Part shown: one piece after another, positions 10,341 through 19,152 of the stretch
Position numbering within the stretch: position 1 is the first letter of the stretch
How the letters are laid out: every line of letters starts with the position of its first letter
Assembly: GCA_036273855.1 (NCBI GenBank)
Contig: DASUGU010000134.1
Coordinates: 98,161 to 162,160 of the forward strand
Reading direction: 5' to 3'
Origin: DATEPR01 sp036273855
GTDB taxonomy: Bacteria > Actinomycetota > Actinomycetes > Mycobacteriales > Pseudonocardiaceae
DNA: 64,000 nucleotides
Notes under the pieces: generated by a model
Told to the model about the DNA's origin: nothing
What the model saw: only the letters and a program-made list of their open reading frames with translations
The model's database searches: none
Position numbers and translations under genes: made by a program

Positions 10341-11738
10341 ATGACTGCAACCGCGACCGCACAGTACGAGAACCTGGCCACCGTTCTGCGCGGTGAGCTG
10401 ATCAGACCGGGAGACACCGACTACGACACGGCGCGTGCCGTGTACAACGGAATGATCGACAAGAGACCAGCGGCCATCGTCCGGTGCGCGGACGTGGCCG
10501 ACGTCGTCGCATGTGTCCACTTCGGCCGGGACAACGCCATCGAACTGACGGTCCGCGGCGGCGCGCACAACGCGGCGGGGCTGAGCGTGTGGGACGACGC
10601 CCTGGTCATCGACCTGTCCCAGCTGCGCAGCACCACCGTCGACCCGATCGAGCACACCGTCCGCGTGGACGCGGGGTGCACGTGGGGCGACGTCGACCAC
10701 GCGACCGTCGCCGGCTTCGGCATGGCGACGCCGTCCGGGTTCCTGGCGTCCACCGGCGTGGCCGGCCTGACGCTGGGCGGCGGCATCGGCTACCTGGCCC
10801 GCCGCTTCGGCCTCACCGTGGACAACCTGCTGGCCGCCGACGTGGTGCTGGCCGACGGCTCGTTCGTCACGGCGAGCGAGACCTCGCACCGCGACCTGTT
10901 CTGGGCGCTGCGGGGCGGCGGCGGGAACTTCGGCGTCGTCACGTCGTTCACGTTCCGCTGCCACGAGATCGGCGAGCACGGCGTGATCATCGGGGGTCCG
11001 GTGCTCTACGACCTCGCGGACACGGCCGACGTCATGCGCTGGTACCGCGAACTGCTGCCGTCACTGCCCGAGGAGCTGTCCGGCTGGATCGGCCTGCTGA
11101 CCATCCCGCCCGCACCGCCGTTCCCCGAGGAACTGTGGGGACGCAAGGCGTGCGGCATCGTCTGGTGCTACACCGGTGCCCACGACTCGGCCGACGAGGT
11201 ACTCGACGTGGTCCGGCAGTACGGCTCGCCGCTGCTGGTGGGACTGCAGCCGATGCCGTTCAACATCCTGCAGAGCGCGTTCGACGCGCTCTACCCGGCA
11301 GGGCTGCAGTGGTACTGGAAGGCCGACTTCTTCCGCGAGATCTCCGACGCCGCGATCGACGTGCACCTGCGCTACGGCGCGCGGTTGCCCACCGGGCACT
11401 CGACGATGCACCTGTACCCGATCGACGGAGCGGTCAAGAGGGTGTCCGAGGACGCGACTCCGTTCGCCTACCGGGACGGCGGCTGGGCGGGGGTCATCGT
11501 CGGCGTCGACCCGGATCCGGCCAACAACACGGCCATGACGGAGTGGGCCCGGAACTACTGGCAGGAACTGCATCCGATGTCGGCGGGCGGGGCGTACATC
11601 AACTTCATGATGGACGAGGGCCAGGACCGGGTGCGCGCGTCCTACCTGGGCAACTACGAGCGGCTGGTGCGGGTGAAGGACCGGTACGACCCGGACAACG
11701 TATTCCACATCAACCAGAACATCCGGCCCAGCCACTGA
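10341..11738 (+). CDS. FAD-dependent BBE-type (berberine bridge enzyme-like) oxidoreductase
   Basis: This 465-residue protein has the PCMH/FAD_binding_4 fold and a C-terminal BBE domain (YLGNYERLVRVKDRYDPDNVFHINQNI). The RGGAHNAAG segment carries the histidine that normally binds FAD covalently; the usual second flavin-linking cysteine of bicovalent members is not obvious in LGGGIGYLARRFGLT, so it is probably singly linked. The family oxidises sugars, alkaloids or polyketide alcohols using oxygen. The start is the ATG at 10341, with a TACGTT -10-like hexamer 6 bases upstream and no Shine-Dalgarno, suggesting a leaderless mRNA. It follows the SARP regulator by 40 bases and is followed by a strong hairpin terminator. 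Confidence 0.85.
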   Translation: MTATATAQYENLATVLRGELIRPGDTDYDTARAVYNGMIDKRPAAIVRCADVADVVACVHFGRDNAIELTVRGGAHNAAGLSVWDDALVIDLSQLRSTTVDPIEHTVRVDAGCTWGDVDHATVAGFGMATPSGFLASTGVAGLTLGGGIGYLARRFGLTVDNLLAADVVLADGSFVTASETSHRDLFWALRGGGGNFGVVTSFTFRCHEIGEHGVIIGGPVLYDLADTADVMRWYRELLPSLPEELSGWIGLLTIPPAPPFPEELWGRKACGIVWCYTGAHDSADEVLDVVRQYGSPLLVGLQPMPFNILQSAFDALYPAGLQWYWKADFFREISDAAIDVHLRYGARLPTGHSTMHLYPIDGAVKRVSEDATPFAYRDGGWAGVIVGVDPDPANNTAMTEWARNYWQELHPMSAGGAYINFMMDEGQDRVRASYLGNYERLVRVKDRYDPDNVFHINQNIRPSH

Positions 11739-11743
11739 GGGAG

Positions 11744-11786
11744 GGGCAGCAGCGCCATCGGTCATCGGCCGGTGGCGCTGCTGCCC
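11744..11786 (+). terminator. Hairpin terminator after the BBE oxidoreductase
   Basis: Perfect 14-bp inverted repeat (11744-11757 with 11773-11786) separated by a 15-base loop, starting 6 bases after the stop codon. It is GC-rich with no T-tract, as is common in actinobacteria. It lies between convergent genes and could serve both directions. Confidence 0.75.
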
Positions 11787-11819
11787 GGCCGGGCTCCGAT
11801 GTGGACGGTGATGGGTCGC

Positions 11820-12023
11820 TCACGCTTCCAGTTCGTTGAGCGTCCGCATGAGTTCTCGCAGGTCACGGTAGGGCCGGGTGCGCGCGGGGAGTCGCCGCAA
11901 CCGGAGGGTCGTCACGGCGTCGGCGCCGTACCAGTCGGCCTTGGTGATGATCTCCCATCGCCGCGCCGGAAACGCCAGGTCGGCGAGCACGATGCGCAGG
12001 GACTGCATCTCCGTCTCGGTCAT
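11820..12023 (-). CDS. Small DUF2795-like protein
   Basis: A 67-residue protein with an amphipathic N-terminal helix, the segment FPARRWEIITKADWYGAD, and a C-terminal helix (YRDLRELMRTLNEL). The Pro/Ala-x-x-W/L-x-x-I-x-x-A spacing resembles DUF2795, small actinobacterial proteins of unknown role. The ATG at 12023 is preceded by GGAGGAGCGAAGG. It is transcribed divergently from the glutamate-cysteine ligase-like gene, with 70 bases between them, and converges on the BBE gene across the terminator. No enzymatic function can be assigned. Confidence 0.6.
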   Translation of the reverse strand: MTETEMQSLRIVLADLAFPARRWEIITKADWYGADAVTTLRLRRLPARTRPYRDLRELMRTLNELEA

Positions 12024-12093
12024 GGGCCTTCGCTCCTCCGTCGGGCGGCCAGGCAGGCATAGTTGTGATACCCGTCACCATCGGAGCGAAAAC

Positions 12094-13215
12094 GTGCGAA
12101 TGGCCGAGGAGCCGTCCGGGTACGCCCCGGGCGTGGAGATGCACGGGGGCGGGCTGACCCTGGGTGTCGAGGAGGAGTTCCTGCTCGTGGACGAGCAGGG
12201 CAGGCTCGCGGCGAGCGGCCCGGAGATCACGGACGCGGTGGACGAGCAGCACGGGCAGGTCGACCGCGAACTGCGGCGCTGTCAGGTCGAGTCGGCGACC
12301 GGCGTGTGCACCGACGTCGAGGACATCGTCAGCGGACTGCGCGACCTGCGCTGCCGGCTCGCCGTCCAGGCCGCGGCACGCGGCCAGCGACTCGTGCCGG
12401 CGGGCACCGACCTGCTCGCCGACGACCGTCCCCCACGGTTCACCCCGGACGGCCGCTACCGGCGCATGTCGCAGGACTTCGGCGAACTCGCCCGCGCCTC
12501 GCTGACCTGTGCCTGCCACGTGCACGTCGGCATCCCGGACGCCGCGACGGGCCTGCGGATGAGCAACCACATCCGCCCGTGGCTGCCGCTGCTGCTGGCG
12601 TTGGCGGCCAACTCGCCGTTCCACGACGGCGTGGACACCCGGTACGCGAGCTGGCGGTACGAGATGTGGCGGCGGTGGCCGTCGGCCGGTCCGCCACCGC
12701 ATTTCGGCTCCGTCGACGACTACGAGTCCAAGGTGGACGGTCTGCTGCGGTGTGGCGCGGTGCTGGATCGCGCGATGGTGTACTGGGACGTCCGGCTCTC
12801 CGCGCACCAGCCGACGCTGGAGGTCCGGATCGCCGACGTCACGCCCACCGTCGAGCATGCCGCGCTGCTGGCGGTACTCGTCCGGGCGTTGGCCGCCAGG
12901 GCCATCGACGATCCGACGGCCTGTGCGCTGTCGCAGGAAGTGCTGCGCGGCGAACTGTGGCGCGCCGGCCGGGACGGCCTGGCCGGCCAGTGTGTCGACC
13001 GCCGTACCGGGCAACTGGCACCGACCTGGCACCTGGTCGACAACCTGGTTGACGACCTGGGTCCGTACCTGCGATCGGCCGGCGACATCGACCACGTCAC
13101 CGGAACGCTCGCGCGGCTGCGGGCCGAAGGCGGTGGCGCGCAACGCCAACGCGCCGTGTTCGACCGGCGACGATCGCTCACCGACGTGATCGACAGCCTG
13201 GCCGTGGTCCCGTAG
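12094..13215 (+). CDS. YbdK-type carboxylate-amine ligase (glutamate-cysteine ligase family 2)
   Basis: This 373-residue protein belongs to the GCS2 family. The diagnostic N-terminus LTLGVEEEFLLVDEQGRL holds the metal-binding glutamates. Further motifs are CHVHVGIPD, NSPFHDGVDTRYASWR and LEVRIADVTP. Members form gamma-glutamylcysteine or related amides from ATP, glutamate and an amine. The GTG at 12094 has GGAG seven bases upstream; an in-frame ATG six bases later is less well spaced. Actinobacterial copies often sit outside the ergothioneine locus and have loosely known substrates. A phosphatase follows on the same strand. Confidence 0.85.
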   Translation: MRMAEEPSGYAPGVEMHGGGLTLGVEEEFLLVDEQGRLAASGPEITDAVDEQHGQVDRELRRCQVESATGVCTDVEDIVSGLRDLRCRLAVQAAARGQRLVPAGTDLLADDRPPRFTPDGRYRRMSQDFGELARASLTCACHVHVGIPDAATGLRMSNHIRPWLPLLLALAANSPFHDGVDTRYASWRYEMWRRWPSAGPPPHFGSVDDYESKVDGLLRCGAVLDRAMVYWDVRLSAHQPTLEVRIADVTPTVEHAALLAVLVRALAARAIDDPTACALSQEVLRGELWRAGRDGLAGQCVDRRTGQLAPTWHLVDNLVDDLGPYLRSAGDIDHVTGTLARLRAEGGGAQRQRAVFDRRRSLTDVIDSLAVVP

Positions 13216-13268
13216 GGCGCCCGGAACGTTCGGCGGGCACCGCGCGTTGGTCGCGTGGAGGCAGCCAC

Positions 13269-13781
13269 GTGAAGACGCGTCAGAAGGACCGCAACTCTCC
13301 CGGGCCCGGTGCACCGTGGAACGAGATCAGGCCCAACCTGTGGATGGGCGGCCACGACTGGACCGACACGTCGGGTGAAGTCCGGTTCGCTGTCGTCACC
13401 GACCAGTTCGACCTGGTGATCAGCCTGTACACCCGCGCCGGGAGCGGACCGGATCCCGGTGTCGAGCACCGGGTCGCCGAGGTTCCGGACGGGCCACTGG
13501 GTGCCGACCAGATCGACCAGGTGCGCCGCATGGCCGTGGTGGCCGCCGACGCGGTCCGGGACGGGCGGCCCACCCTGGTGCGCTGCCACTCGGGCTACAA
13601 CCGGTCGGGTCTGGTCGTCGCGCAGGCCCTCATCGAACTCGGTATGGACAGCGCGGCGGCGATCGCGCTGATCCGGCGGCAACGTTCGCCCCGTGCCCTG
13701 AACAATCAGGTCTTCGTCGACTATCTGGACGCCGGCCTGGACATCGCCTACCTGCTCACCGGGCTGGACTCACCCGCCTGA
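13269..13781 (+). CDS. Dual-specificity/tyrosine phosphatase-like protein
   Basis: A 170-residue protein with the Cys-based phosphatase loop RCHSGYNRSG (C-x5-R), preceded by a conserved acidic segment (EVPDGPLGADQ) that can supply the general acid. The start is a GTG with GGAGG seven bases upstream. It probably removes phosphate from protein Tyr/Ser/Thr or from a small phosphoester. It follows the carboxylate-amine ligase by 53 bases and may share its transcript; it converges on the methyltransferase gene. Confidence 0.82.
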   Translation: MKTRQKDRNSPGPGAPWNEIRPNLWMGGHDWTDTSGEVRFAVVTDQFDLVISLYTRAGSGPDPGVEHRVAEVPDGPLGADQIDQVRRMAVVAADAVRDGRPTLVRCHSGYNRSGLVVAQALIELGMDSAAAIALIRRQRSPRALNNQVFVDYLDAGLDIAYLLTGLDSPA

Positions 13782-14585
13782 TCAGCGTTGCCTGGCCACC
13801 ACGGCGAGCACCGCGGGCTGCGGCGGGTCGTCGATGTCGGGGTCGGGATGCCAGTCGGTGACCGGGACGATGCCCGGTTCGACCACCTCCATGCCGGCCA
13901 CCAGAGCCGCCAGGTCGTCGGCGTTGCGCAGGTGGATCGACGTGGGCGTGCGGTCGAGCACCTCGCCGGTGTCCACCTGGCTGTCCCGGTCGCCGCCGTC
14001 GCGGTTGCCATGGGTGATCGTCACGTAGCTGCCGCCGACCAGTTCCTGCCGGAGCACGCCGATGATGCCGGCCGGGTCGTCATCGTCGGACACGAAGTGC
14101 AGCACGGCGTTCAGCAGCACGGCGACCGGTTCGCCGAAGTCCAGCAGCTCGGTGACCCGGTCGTTGCCCAGGATGTCGGCCGGCCGGCGGATGTCGGCGC
14201 GCAGCACCTCCGCGAGCGGGTTGCCGGCGAGGATCGCCTTGCTGTGCGCGACGGCCACCGGGTCGATGTCCACATACATGACCTTCGACTCGGGCGCGAC
14301 GGCCTGGGCGATCTCGTGCACGGTGCCCAGCGTCGGGATGCCGGAGCCGATGTCGAGGAACTGGCGGATGCCGGCGGCCATCAGCCACCGCACCGACCGG
14401 CGGACGAACGCCCGGTTGGCGCGGGCGATCGCGGTGGAGCCGGGCGCCAGCTTCTCGATCTGCCCCGCGAACTCCCTGTCCACGGCGAAATTGTGGTAGC
14501 CGCCCAGCACGTAGTCGTACATTCGGGCCACATTCGGCACGTCGACCTCGACGCCCTCGGGCACCCAGTCCGGTGTCTCGATCAT
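13782..14585 (-). CDS. DUF574/methyltransferase_19-type SAM-dependent methyltransferase
   Basis: A 267-residue protein starting at ATG 14585 behind a purine-rich GAGGGG sequence. It has the signature of the actinobacterial Methyltransf_19 family: VDVPNVARMYDYVLGGYHNFAVDREFA near residues 12-38, the SAM loop FLDIGSGIPT (about 88-97), VMYVDIDPVAVAHS, and ITHGNRD. These proteins are abundant in actinomycetes and almost all lack a known substrate. The start lies 57 bases from the divergent hydrolase start, so the two promoters overlap. Confidence 0.85.
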   Translation of the reverse strand: MIETPDWVPEGVEVDVPNVARMYDYVLGGYHNFAVDREFAGQIEKLAPGSTAIARANRAFVRRSVRWLMAAGIRQFLDIGSGIPTLGTVHEIAQAVAPESKVMYVDIDPVAVAHSKAILAGNPLAEVLRADIRRPADILGNDRVTELLDFGEPVAVLLNAVLHFVSDDDDPAGIIGVLRQELVGGSYVTITHGNRDGGDRDSQVDTGEVLDRTPTSIHLRNADDLAALVAGMEVVEPGIVPVTDWHPDPDIDDPPQPAVLAVVARQR

Positions 14586-14641
14586 GCCCGCCCCTCGCCT
14601 GCCCACACGGTTTTCGACAGGCTATCGACTACCGTGCCGGT

Positions 14642-15340
14642 GTGGGTGAGGCGAACGACATCGTGATCAACGGGGTCCGGCTGGTGTACGACATCGCGGG
14701 TGAACCGGACGCTCCGCCGATGGTGTTGCTCCACGCGCTCGGGGACTCGCGGGCCGACTGGGCACCGGTGCTGGCGCGGTTCGCCGCGCGGTACCGGGTG
14801 TACGCGGTCGACCTGCGGGGGCACGGCGACAGTGATCGGCCAGGTGAGTACACGTTCGGCGCCATGTGCGCGGACACCGTCGGCCTGCTGGACGCGTTGG
14901 GGTTGACCGATGTCGTGCTCGTCGGGCACTCGATGGGCGGCGTCGTCACCTACCGGGTGGCGGTCGCCCGCCCGGATCTGGTGGCGCGGATCGTCATCGA
15001 GGACGCGCCGCCGCCCTACCACCGCGACCGACCGGTGCCCGACCGACCGGACGGGCCCCTAGCGTTCGACTGGGCCGTGGTGCCCGCGATCGCGGGCGCG
15101 GTGAGCGCCGGGGACCCGGAACTGTGGGCCGCGCTGGCCACCATCACCGCGCCCACCCTGATCATCGCCGGGGGCCCCGAGAGCCACGTCCCGCAAGACC
15201 TGCTCGCCGACGTCGCCGGCCGCATCCCGCACGCCACCCTCCGCACGATCCCCGCCGGCCACAACGTGCACGCCGCCCGGCCGCACGAGTTCGCCCACGC
15301 GGTCTTCGACTGGGCCACGACCAACTGCCAAACAGGCTGA
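14642..15340 (+). CDS. Alpha/beta hydrolase
   Basis: A 232-residue alpha/beta-fold hydrolase: oxyanion region LLHALGDSRADW, strand and turn DLRGHGDSDRP, nucleophile elbow VLVGHSMGGVV, an acidic residue after strand 7 (IIAGGPESHVPQD) and the catalytic histidine in TIPAGHNVHAARP. The GTG start at 14642 has a TACCGT -10-like hexamer 6 bases upstream and no Shine-Dalgarno, so a leaderless transcript is likely. The substrate is unknown. A decayed duplicate of its last third follows directly downstream. Confidence 0.85.
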   Translation: MGEANDIVINGVRLVYDIAGEPDAPPMVLLHALGDSRADWAPVLARFAARYRVYAVDLRGHGDSDRPGEYTFGAMCADTVGLLDALGLTDVVLVGHSMGGVVTYRVAVARPDLVARIVIEDAPPPYHRDRPVPDRPDGPLAFDWAVVPAIAGAVSAGDPELWAALATITAPTLIIAGGPESHVPQDLLADVAGRIPHATLRTIPAGHNVHAARPHEFAHAVFDWATTNCQTG

Positions 15341-15371
15341 GCGCCGGACCCGGAACCATGAGCCGCGCCGG

Positions 15372-15496
15372 CCGACTTGGCCAGCCGCATCCGGGACGCC
15401 ACCTTTCCGCACGATCCCGGCCGGTCACGATGTGCAGGCCAGCCGGCCGCACGAGTTCGCCGATGCCGTTCTCGACCGGGCCGCGATCAATTGCTG
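15372..15496 (+). pseudogene. Decayed tandem copy of the hydrolase 3' end
   Basis: About 125 bases matching the last roughly 125 bases of the preceding hydrolase gene, including counterparts of PAGHNVHAARPHEFAHAVFDWA (here AGHDVQASRPHEFADAVLDRA) and the terminal NC-stop. The similarity is out of frame near 15405-15420, so no continuous product can be made. It looks like a tandem partial duplication or the remnant of a second hydrolase gene. No start codon or ribosome site precedes it. Confidence 0.7.
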
Positions 15497-15497
15497 A

Positions 15498-15890
15498 TCA
15501 GGCGTGCTCGCGGTCGTAGGCCGCTCGCGCTGCGTCGACCTCGGTCATGTGCACCTCGGCCCACTGCTTGAGGTGGCAGATCGTGTCCAGAAGGGACAGT
15601 CCGAGCGGGGTGAGCTCGTAGTCGACGCGCACCGGCACCGACGGTGTCACCGTGCGGGTCAGCAGGCCGTCGCGCTCCAGCCCACGCAGGGTCTGGGTCA
15701 GCATCTTCTGGCTCACCCCGGCGATCCGCGCGGCGAGCTCGGTGTAGCGCATCCGGCCGCCCAGGCCGAGCGCCACGATCGCCAGGCTCGCCCACTTGTC
15801 ACCGATCGTGTCGAGCAGGCGCCTGCTGGGGCAGGAGGCGTCGAACGCGTCGAACCGGGCCGGCGTCTCATCGGCGGTGGTCACGCCCAT
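15498..15890 (-). CDS. HxlR-family transcriptional regulator
   Basis: A 130-residue winged-helix regulator with typical HxlR features: SCPSRRLLDTIGDKWASLAIVALGLGGRMRYTELAARIAGVSQKMLTQTLRGLERDGLL, then the wing RVDYELTPLG. The N-terminal Cys (CPSRR) is the redox or electrophile-sensing residue of many relatives. The ATG has GGAGG upstream. It is divergent from a quinone oxidoreductase-like gene, the common arrangement in which HxlR proteins repress a detoxification enzyme until a quinone or aldehyde signal arrives. Confidence 0.9.
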   Translation of the reverse strand: MGVTTADETPARFDAFDASCPSRRLLDTIGDKWASLAIVALGLGGRMRYTELAARIAGVSQKMLTQTLRGLERDGLLTRTVTPSVPVRVDYELTPLGLSLLDTICHLKQWAEVHMTEVDAARAAYDREHA

Positions 15891-15990
15891 GGCTTACCTC
15901 CGGGTACCTACACCACTATAAAGTGCCTTCTTCCCAAAAGAGAGTACAGCTCCGATGGTGGTGTGGTCCATCGAAACGGAAGGAGCCAGC
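15891..15990. promoter_or_regulatory. Divergent HxlR/oxidoreductase promoter region
   Basis: About 100 bases, unusually AT-rich for this window, between the two divergent genes. It holds a short dyad CACTATAAAGTG (near 15912-15923) and two GTAC sequences about 40 bases apart, plausible operator parts for the HxlR protein, plus AAGGAG before the oxidoreductase ATG. Confidence 0.45.
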
Positions 15991-16887
15991 ATGACGCTCG
16001 TACTCGTGTCCACGGCCGACCACTTCGCACCCACCCCGGAGCAGGTGATCCTGCCGCCGCTGGGCCCCGGTGACCTGCGGGTCCGCGTCACGGCGGCATC
16101 GGTCGATCCCGTCGACACCCTCTACGCCGGCGGGCTGGCCAGGACGATCTTCGGGTTGACCGGCACGGTCGGCCTCGGCTGGTCGTCCACCGGTGTGGTC
16201 ACCGCGACCGGTGCCGAGGTCACCGGTTTCTCGGTCGGCGACCCGGTGGCCGCCCTGCACCGCGACTTCACCGCCCCGGTCCGCGCCCACGCCGAGGAGA
16301 CCGTCGTGCCGGCCGCGGCCGCCGCGCTGCTGCCGGACGGCCTCGATCCGGTCGCCGCGGCCACCATCCCGCTCAACGCGGCCACCGCGGCCCGGCTACT
16401 GGACCGGCTCGGCCCCGTGGCCGGCCGGACCCTGCTGGTCACCGGCGCGGCGGGTTCCGTCGGCGGGTACGCAGTGGCACTGGCCGCCCACGCCGGCTGG
16501 ACCGTCACCGGGCTGACCCGCGAGTCCGACCGCGATTTCGTGCTGCGGTCCGGCGCGGTCGAACTGGTCACGGAGGTGCCGGGTCCTCGGTTCGACGCCG
16601 TCGTCGACGCCGCCGTGCTGCACGCGGCGGCCATCCCGGCGGTCCGCGACGGCGGGACGTTCGTCGGCGTGCCCACGGCGTCCGTGGCGACGGCCGAGCG
16701 GGACATCGAGGTCGCCATCGTGAACGTCGAGGCCGACGGCGCCCAACTCGCCGAACTCCTCGCCCTGGCCGCCGATGGCGTCCTGGAACTGCGGGTGGCC
16801 GGCCGGGTGCCGCTGACCGACGCGGCGACGGCGTACGACAAGGTCGCGAGTGGCGGCCAGCGCGGCCGATGGCTGCTGGTGCCGTGA
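15991..16887 (+). CDS. Zinc-free quinone oxidoreductase-like (MDR) enzyme
   Basis: A 298-residue medium-chain dehydrogenase/reductase. It has the N-terminal GroES-like part (GDLRVRVTAASVDPVDTLY), no structural or catalytic zinc cysteines, and the NADPH-binding loop LLVTGAAGSVGGYAVALA (about 147-164). The family reduces quinones or enones with NADPH. The ATG follows AAGGAG. Divergent transcription from an HxlR regulator suggests an inducible stress response. It converges with the first cluster gene, leaving only 2 bases between them. Confidence 0.87.
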   Translation: MTLVLVSTADHFAPTPEQVILPPLGPGDLRVRVTAASVDPVDTLYAGGLARTIFGLTGTVGLGWSSTGVVTATGAEVTGFSVGDPVAALHRDFTAPVRAHAEETVVPAAAAALLPDGLDPVAAATIPLNAATAARLLDRLGPVAGRTLLVTGAAGSVGGYAVALAAHAGWTVTGLTRESDRDFVLRSGAVELVTEVPGPRFDAVVDAAVLHAAAIPAVRDGGTFVGVPTASVATAERDIEVAIVNVEADGAQLAELLALAADGVLELRVAGRVPLTDAATAYDKVASGGQRGRWLLVP

Positions 16888-16889
16888 CC

Positions 16890-17885
16890 TCAGCGGCCGG
16901 CGAGCCGGAATTCGAGCAGGCAGCGCTTGTCGGTCAACGTGGTCACCGTCTCCAGCACCAGTCCGTGTGCGGCCGCGAGCGTGCGGAACTCGCCGATCCG
17001 GCGCTCGCGGCCGGCGTACAGCGCCAGCATCACCAGGTCCATCTCGCTGTCGCCACGCACTCCCCCGACCGGTTCGATGACGAGGACCCGACCGGCCAGT
17101 ACAACGGCCTCGACGCACCGGGCCAGAATCCGGTGGGCGTGCTCGTCGTCGAAGTCGTGCAGGATGTCGGACAACAGGTAGGCGTCCGCGCCCGCCGGCA
17201 GCGGGTCGAAGAAGCTGCCCTCGGTCACCTCGGTCCGGTCGGCCAGGCCGTGAGCGCTGAAGGTGCGCCGGGCGCCCGCCGCGGTGGGCGCGAGGTCGAC
17301 GAGGTGGCCGCGCATCCCGGGGTTGGCCGTCAGGATCGCGGCGAGCAGGGTGCCCAGTCCGCCACCGAGGTCGACGACGGTGGTGAACCGGGACCAGTCG
17401 AAGCCGGCGACGAGTTGCGGGACCTGCTCGCGGAACCGGTGGGTCATCTGCCGGTCGAACGTCTCCCGCAGCCGGGGATGTGCCGCCAGATCGGCCCAGA
17501 AGTCCTGGCCGTAGCGGTGTTCGTAGGCCGCCTGGCCGGTGGTGATGCTGTGGGCGAGTTCGACGAGTGCCAGTTCGGCGCGGCCGCCCGCCGATTCCAT
17601 GTGCAGCAGATCGGTGAGGCCGTTGCCGGCGTCGGTGCGGAGGTTGGCGCCGAACTCGGTGGTCCGGTAGCCGGTGGCCGTCCGTTCGACGATGCCGAGG
17701 GTCGTGAGGTGGGCCAGCAACAACTCCAGCGCAAGCGGTGACACGGTGAGTTCGGCCGCGAGCTGGTCGACCGTGCCGTCGTCGTCGCACAGCCGGTCCG
17801 GCAGGCCCAGGGTCACCGCGACCCGCAGCGCCATGGGCGTCGCCAGACCGGCCATGCGACGGATCACGTCAGCGTCGTTCTCCAC
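16890..17885 (-). CDS. SAM-dependent O-methyltransferase (acetylserotonin/hydroxyneurosporene MT-like)
   Basis: A 331-residue protein with an N-terminal dimerisation/winged-helix region (TPMALRVAVTLGLPDRL, GIVERTATGYRTTEFG) and a C-terminal Rossmann domain: VVDLGGGLGTLLAAIL (SAM loop), GSFFDPLPAGADAYLLSDILHDFDDEHAHRIL and RVLVIEPV. This is the class I small-molecule O- or N-methyltransferase family common in antibiotic clusters. The start is assigned to a GTG overlapping the end of the ATP-grasp gene by 17 bases; an upstream TTG (about 17909) is possible. It is the last gene of the long minus-strand operon and probably a tailoring enzyme. Confidence 0.85.
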   Translation of the reverse strand: MENDADVIRRMAGLATPMALRVAVTLGLPDRLCDDDGTVDQLAAELTVSPLALELLLAHLTTLGIVERTATGYRTTEFGANLRTDAGNGLTDLLHMESAGGRAELALVELAHSITTGQAAYEHRYGQDFWADLAAHPRLRETFDRQMTHRFREQVPQLVAGFDWSRFTTVVDLGGGLGTLLAAILTANPGMRGHLVDLAPTAAGARRTFSAHGLADRTEVTEGSFFDPLPAGADAYLLSDILHDFDDEHAHRILARCVEAVVLAGRVLVIEPVGGVRGDSEMDLVMLALYAGRERRIGEFRTLAAAHGLVLETVTTLTDKRCLLEFRLAGR

Positions 17886-19152
17886 GACCGTCCACTGTGG
17901 CAGATGCGTCAACCGGTTGTCGGTGGGTGGTGAGTCGGAGGGCGGCCTGGGCGGCGTCGAGTGCCCGCGCGCAGGCGTCCGGCGAGTCGGCCACCGCCGT
18001 GGTGTAGGCGATCCGGCCCCACACCGTGCCCTTCGGCGGCGGTGAGACGACGGCGCCGGGCTGGGCGACGGTGACCGCCTGGTCCACGGCGGCGGACAGG
18101 GCCGACGCATCGAACGCGATGGAGTCGATGGTGGTGTCGTCCTCGGCCACGTAGCTGAACCGGATGCCCGCGGCACGGCGGCGGGTCGGCGTCACCGGGA
18201 GGTCGAGACCGCAGGCGGCGGACGCGGCCACCAGGCCGGGGTCGACGCCGGTGGCCAGCATCCCCAGGTACGGGATCATGTCGCCGCCCAGCCTGCCGTT
18301 GACCTCGATCAGGCTCGGGCCCGTGTCGGTCAGCATGTACTCCACGTGCGTCCACCCGTCGCGGAAACCCAGCACGCTGTGGGTGTTCCGCACGACGTCA
18401 CGGAACTCGGGGTCGGTGAGCAGCGGGTCGGCGGCATCGACGTAGTGGCCGATCTCCTCCGCGTAGGGCGGGTAGCCCACCACCTTGCGGGCCACGAACA
18501 GCGGCTCGGCCTCGCCGTCGCGCACCACGGAGTCGACGCTGATCTCCTCGCCCGTCACGTACTGCTCGACCAGGACCGGCTGGTCGCTGGCGTAGACGAC
18601 CGGGTCGGGTGCCTTCGTGTCCCGGGTGAACGGGAACATCTCCCGCAACTGGGCCGGGGTGTCGACCCGGACCACGCCGAGCGACGCGCCGAGCCCGCGC
18701 GGTTTGAGGATGGCCGGATAACCCACCTGCTCGGCCGCGGCCAGCGCCTCGGACAGCGTCTTCACCGGCACCGACGCCGGCTGGGCCACCGTCGAACCGG
18801 CCAGCGCCGCCCTGGTCTGCGCCTTGTCCCGCAGCCGCCAGATCATGTCCGGGTCGCCGTTGCGCACGCCGAGCGCCTCGGCGACGTAGGAGGCGGCGTG
18901 GATGCGGCCCTCGTCCCAGCACAGCACGCCGTCCACCGGATCGGACTTGGCCAGGCGCAGTGCGGCCTCGGCCATCGCGGGCCCGTCGATGGTGCTGGGC
19001 ACCACGGTCCAGCCGGCCAGGTACTTCCGCTCCCACGTCGGTTCGGCGACGTGGAACAGGTGGATGCGGAACCGGGTGTTGATCGAGCGCAGCAAGTACT
19101 CGCGGTACGGCCGCATGCCGGTCGCGATCAGCAGTAACGACGGCTCACTCAC
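17869..19152 (-). CDS. ATP-grasp ligase (second in operon)
   Basis: A 427-residue ATP-grasp enzyme. The N-terminal Rossmann-like domain (LLIATGMRPYREYLLRSINTRF) is followed by the ATP-binding part (LRDKAQTRAALAG, YPAILKPRGLGASLGVVRV, VLVEQYVTGEEISVDSVV) and the metal/phosphate loop SLIEVNGRLGGDMIPYLG. Such enzymes activate a carboxylate as acyl phosphate and join it to an amine, making amides or dipeptides. The GTG start overlaps the antiporter stop by 8 bases. With a second ATP-grasp gene and NRPS parts in the same cluster it may make a separate amide bond or add a terminal amino acid. The substrates are unknown. Confidence 0.85.
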   Translation of the reverse strand: MSEPSLLLIATGMRPYREYLLRSINTRFRIHLFHVAEPTWERKYLAGWTVVPSTIDGPAMAEAALRLAKSDPVDGVLCWDEGRIHAASYVAEALGVRNGDPDMIWRLRDKAQTRAALAGSTVAQPASVPVKTLSEALAAAEQVGYPAILKPRGLGASLGVVRVDTPAQLREMFPFTRDTKAPDPVVYASDQPVLVEQYVTGEEISVDSVVRDGEAEPLFVARKVVGYPPYAEEIGHYVDAADPLLTDPEFRDVVRNTHSVLGFRDGWTHVEYMLTDTGPSLIEVNGRLGGDMIPYLGMLATGVDPGLVAASAACGLDLPVTPTRRRAAGIRFSYVAEDDTTIDSIAFDASALSAAVDQAVTVAQPGAVVSPPPKGTVWGRIAYTTAVADSPDACARALDAAQAALRLTTHRQPVDASATVDGRGERR

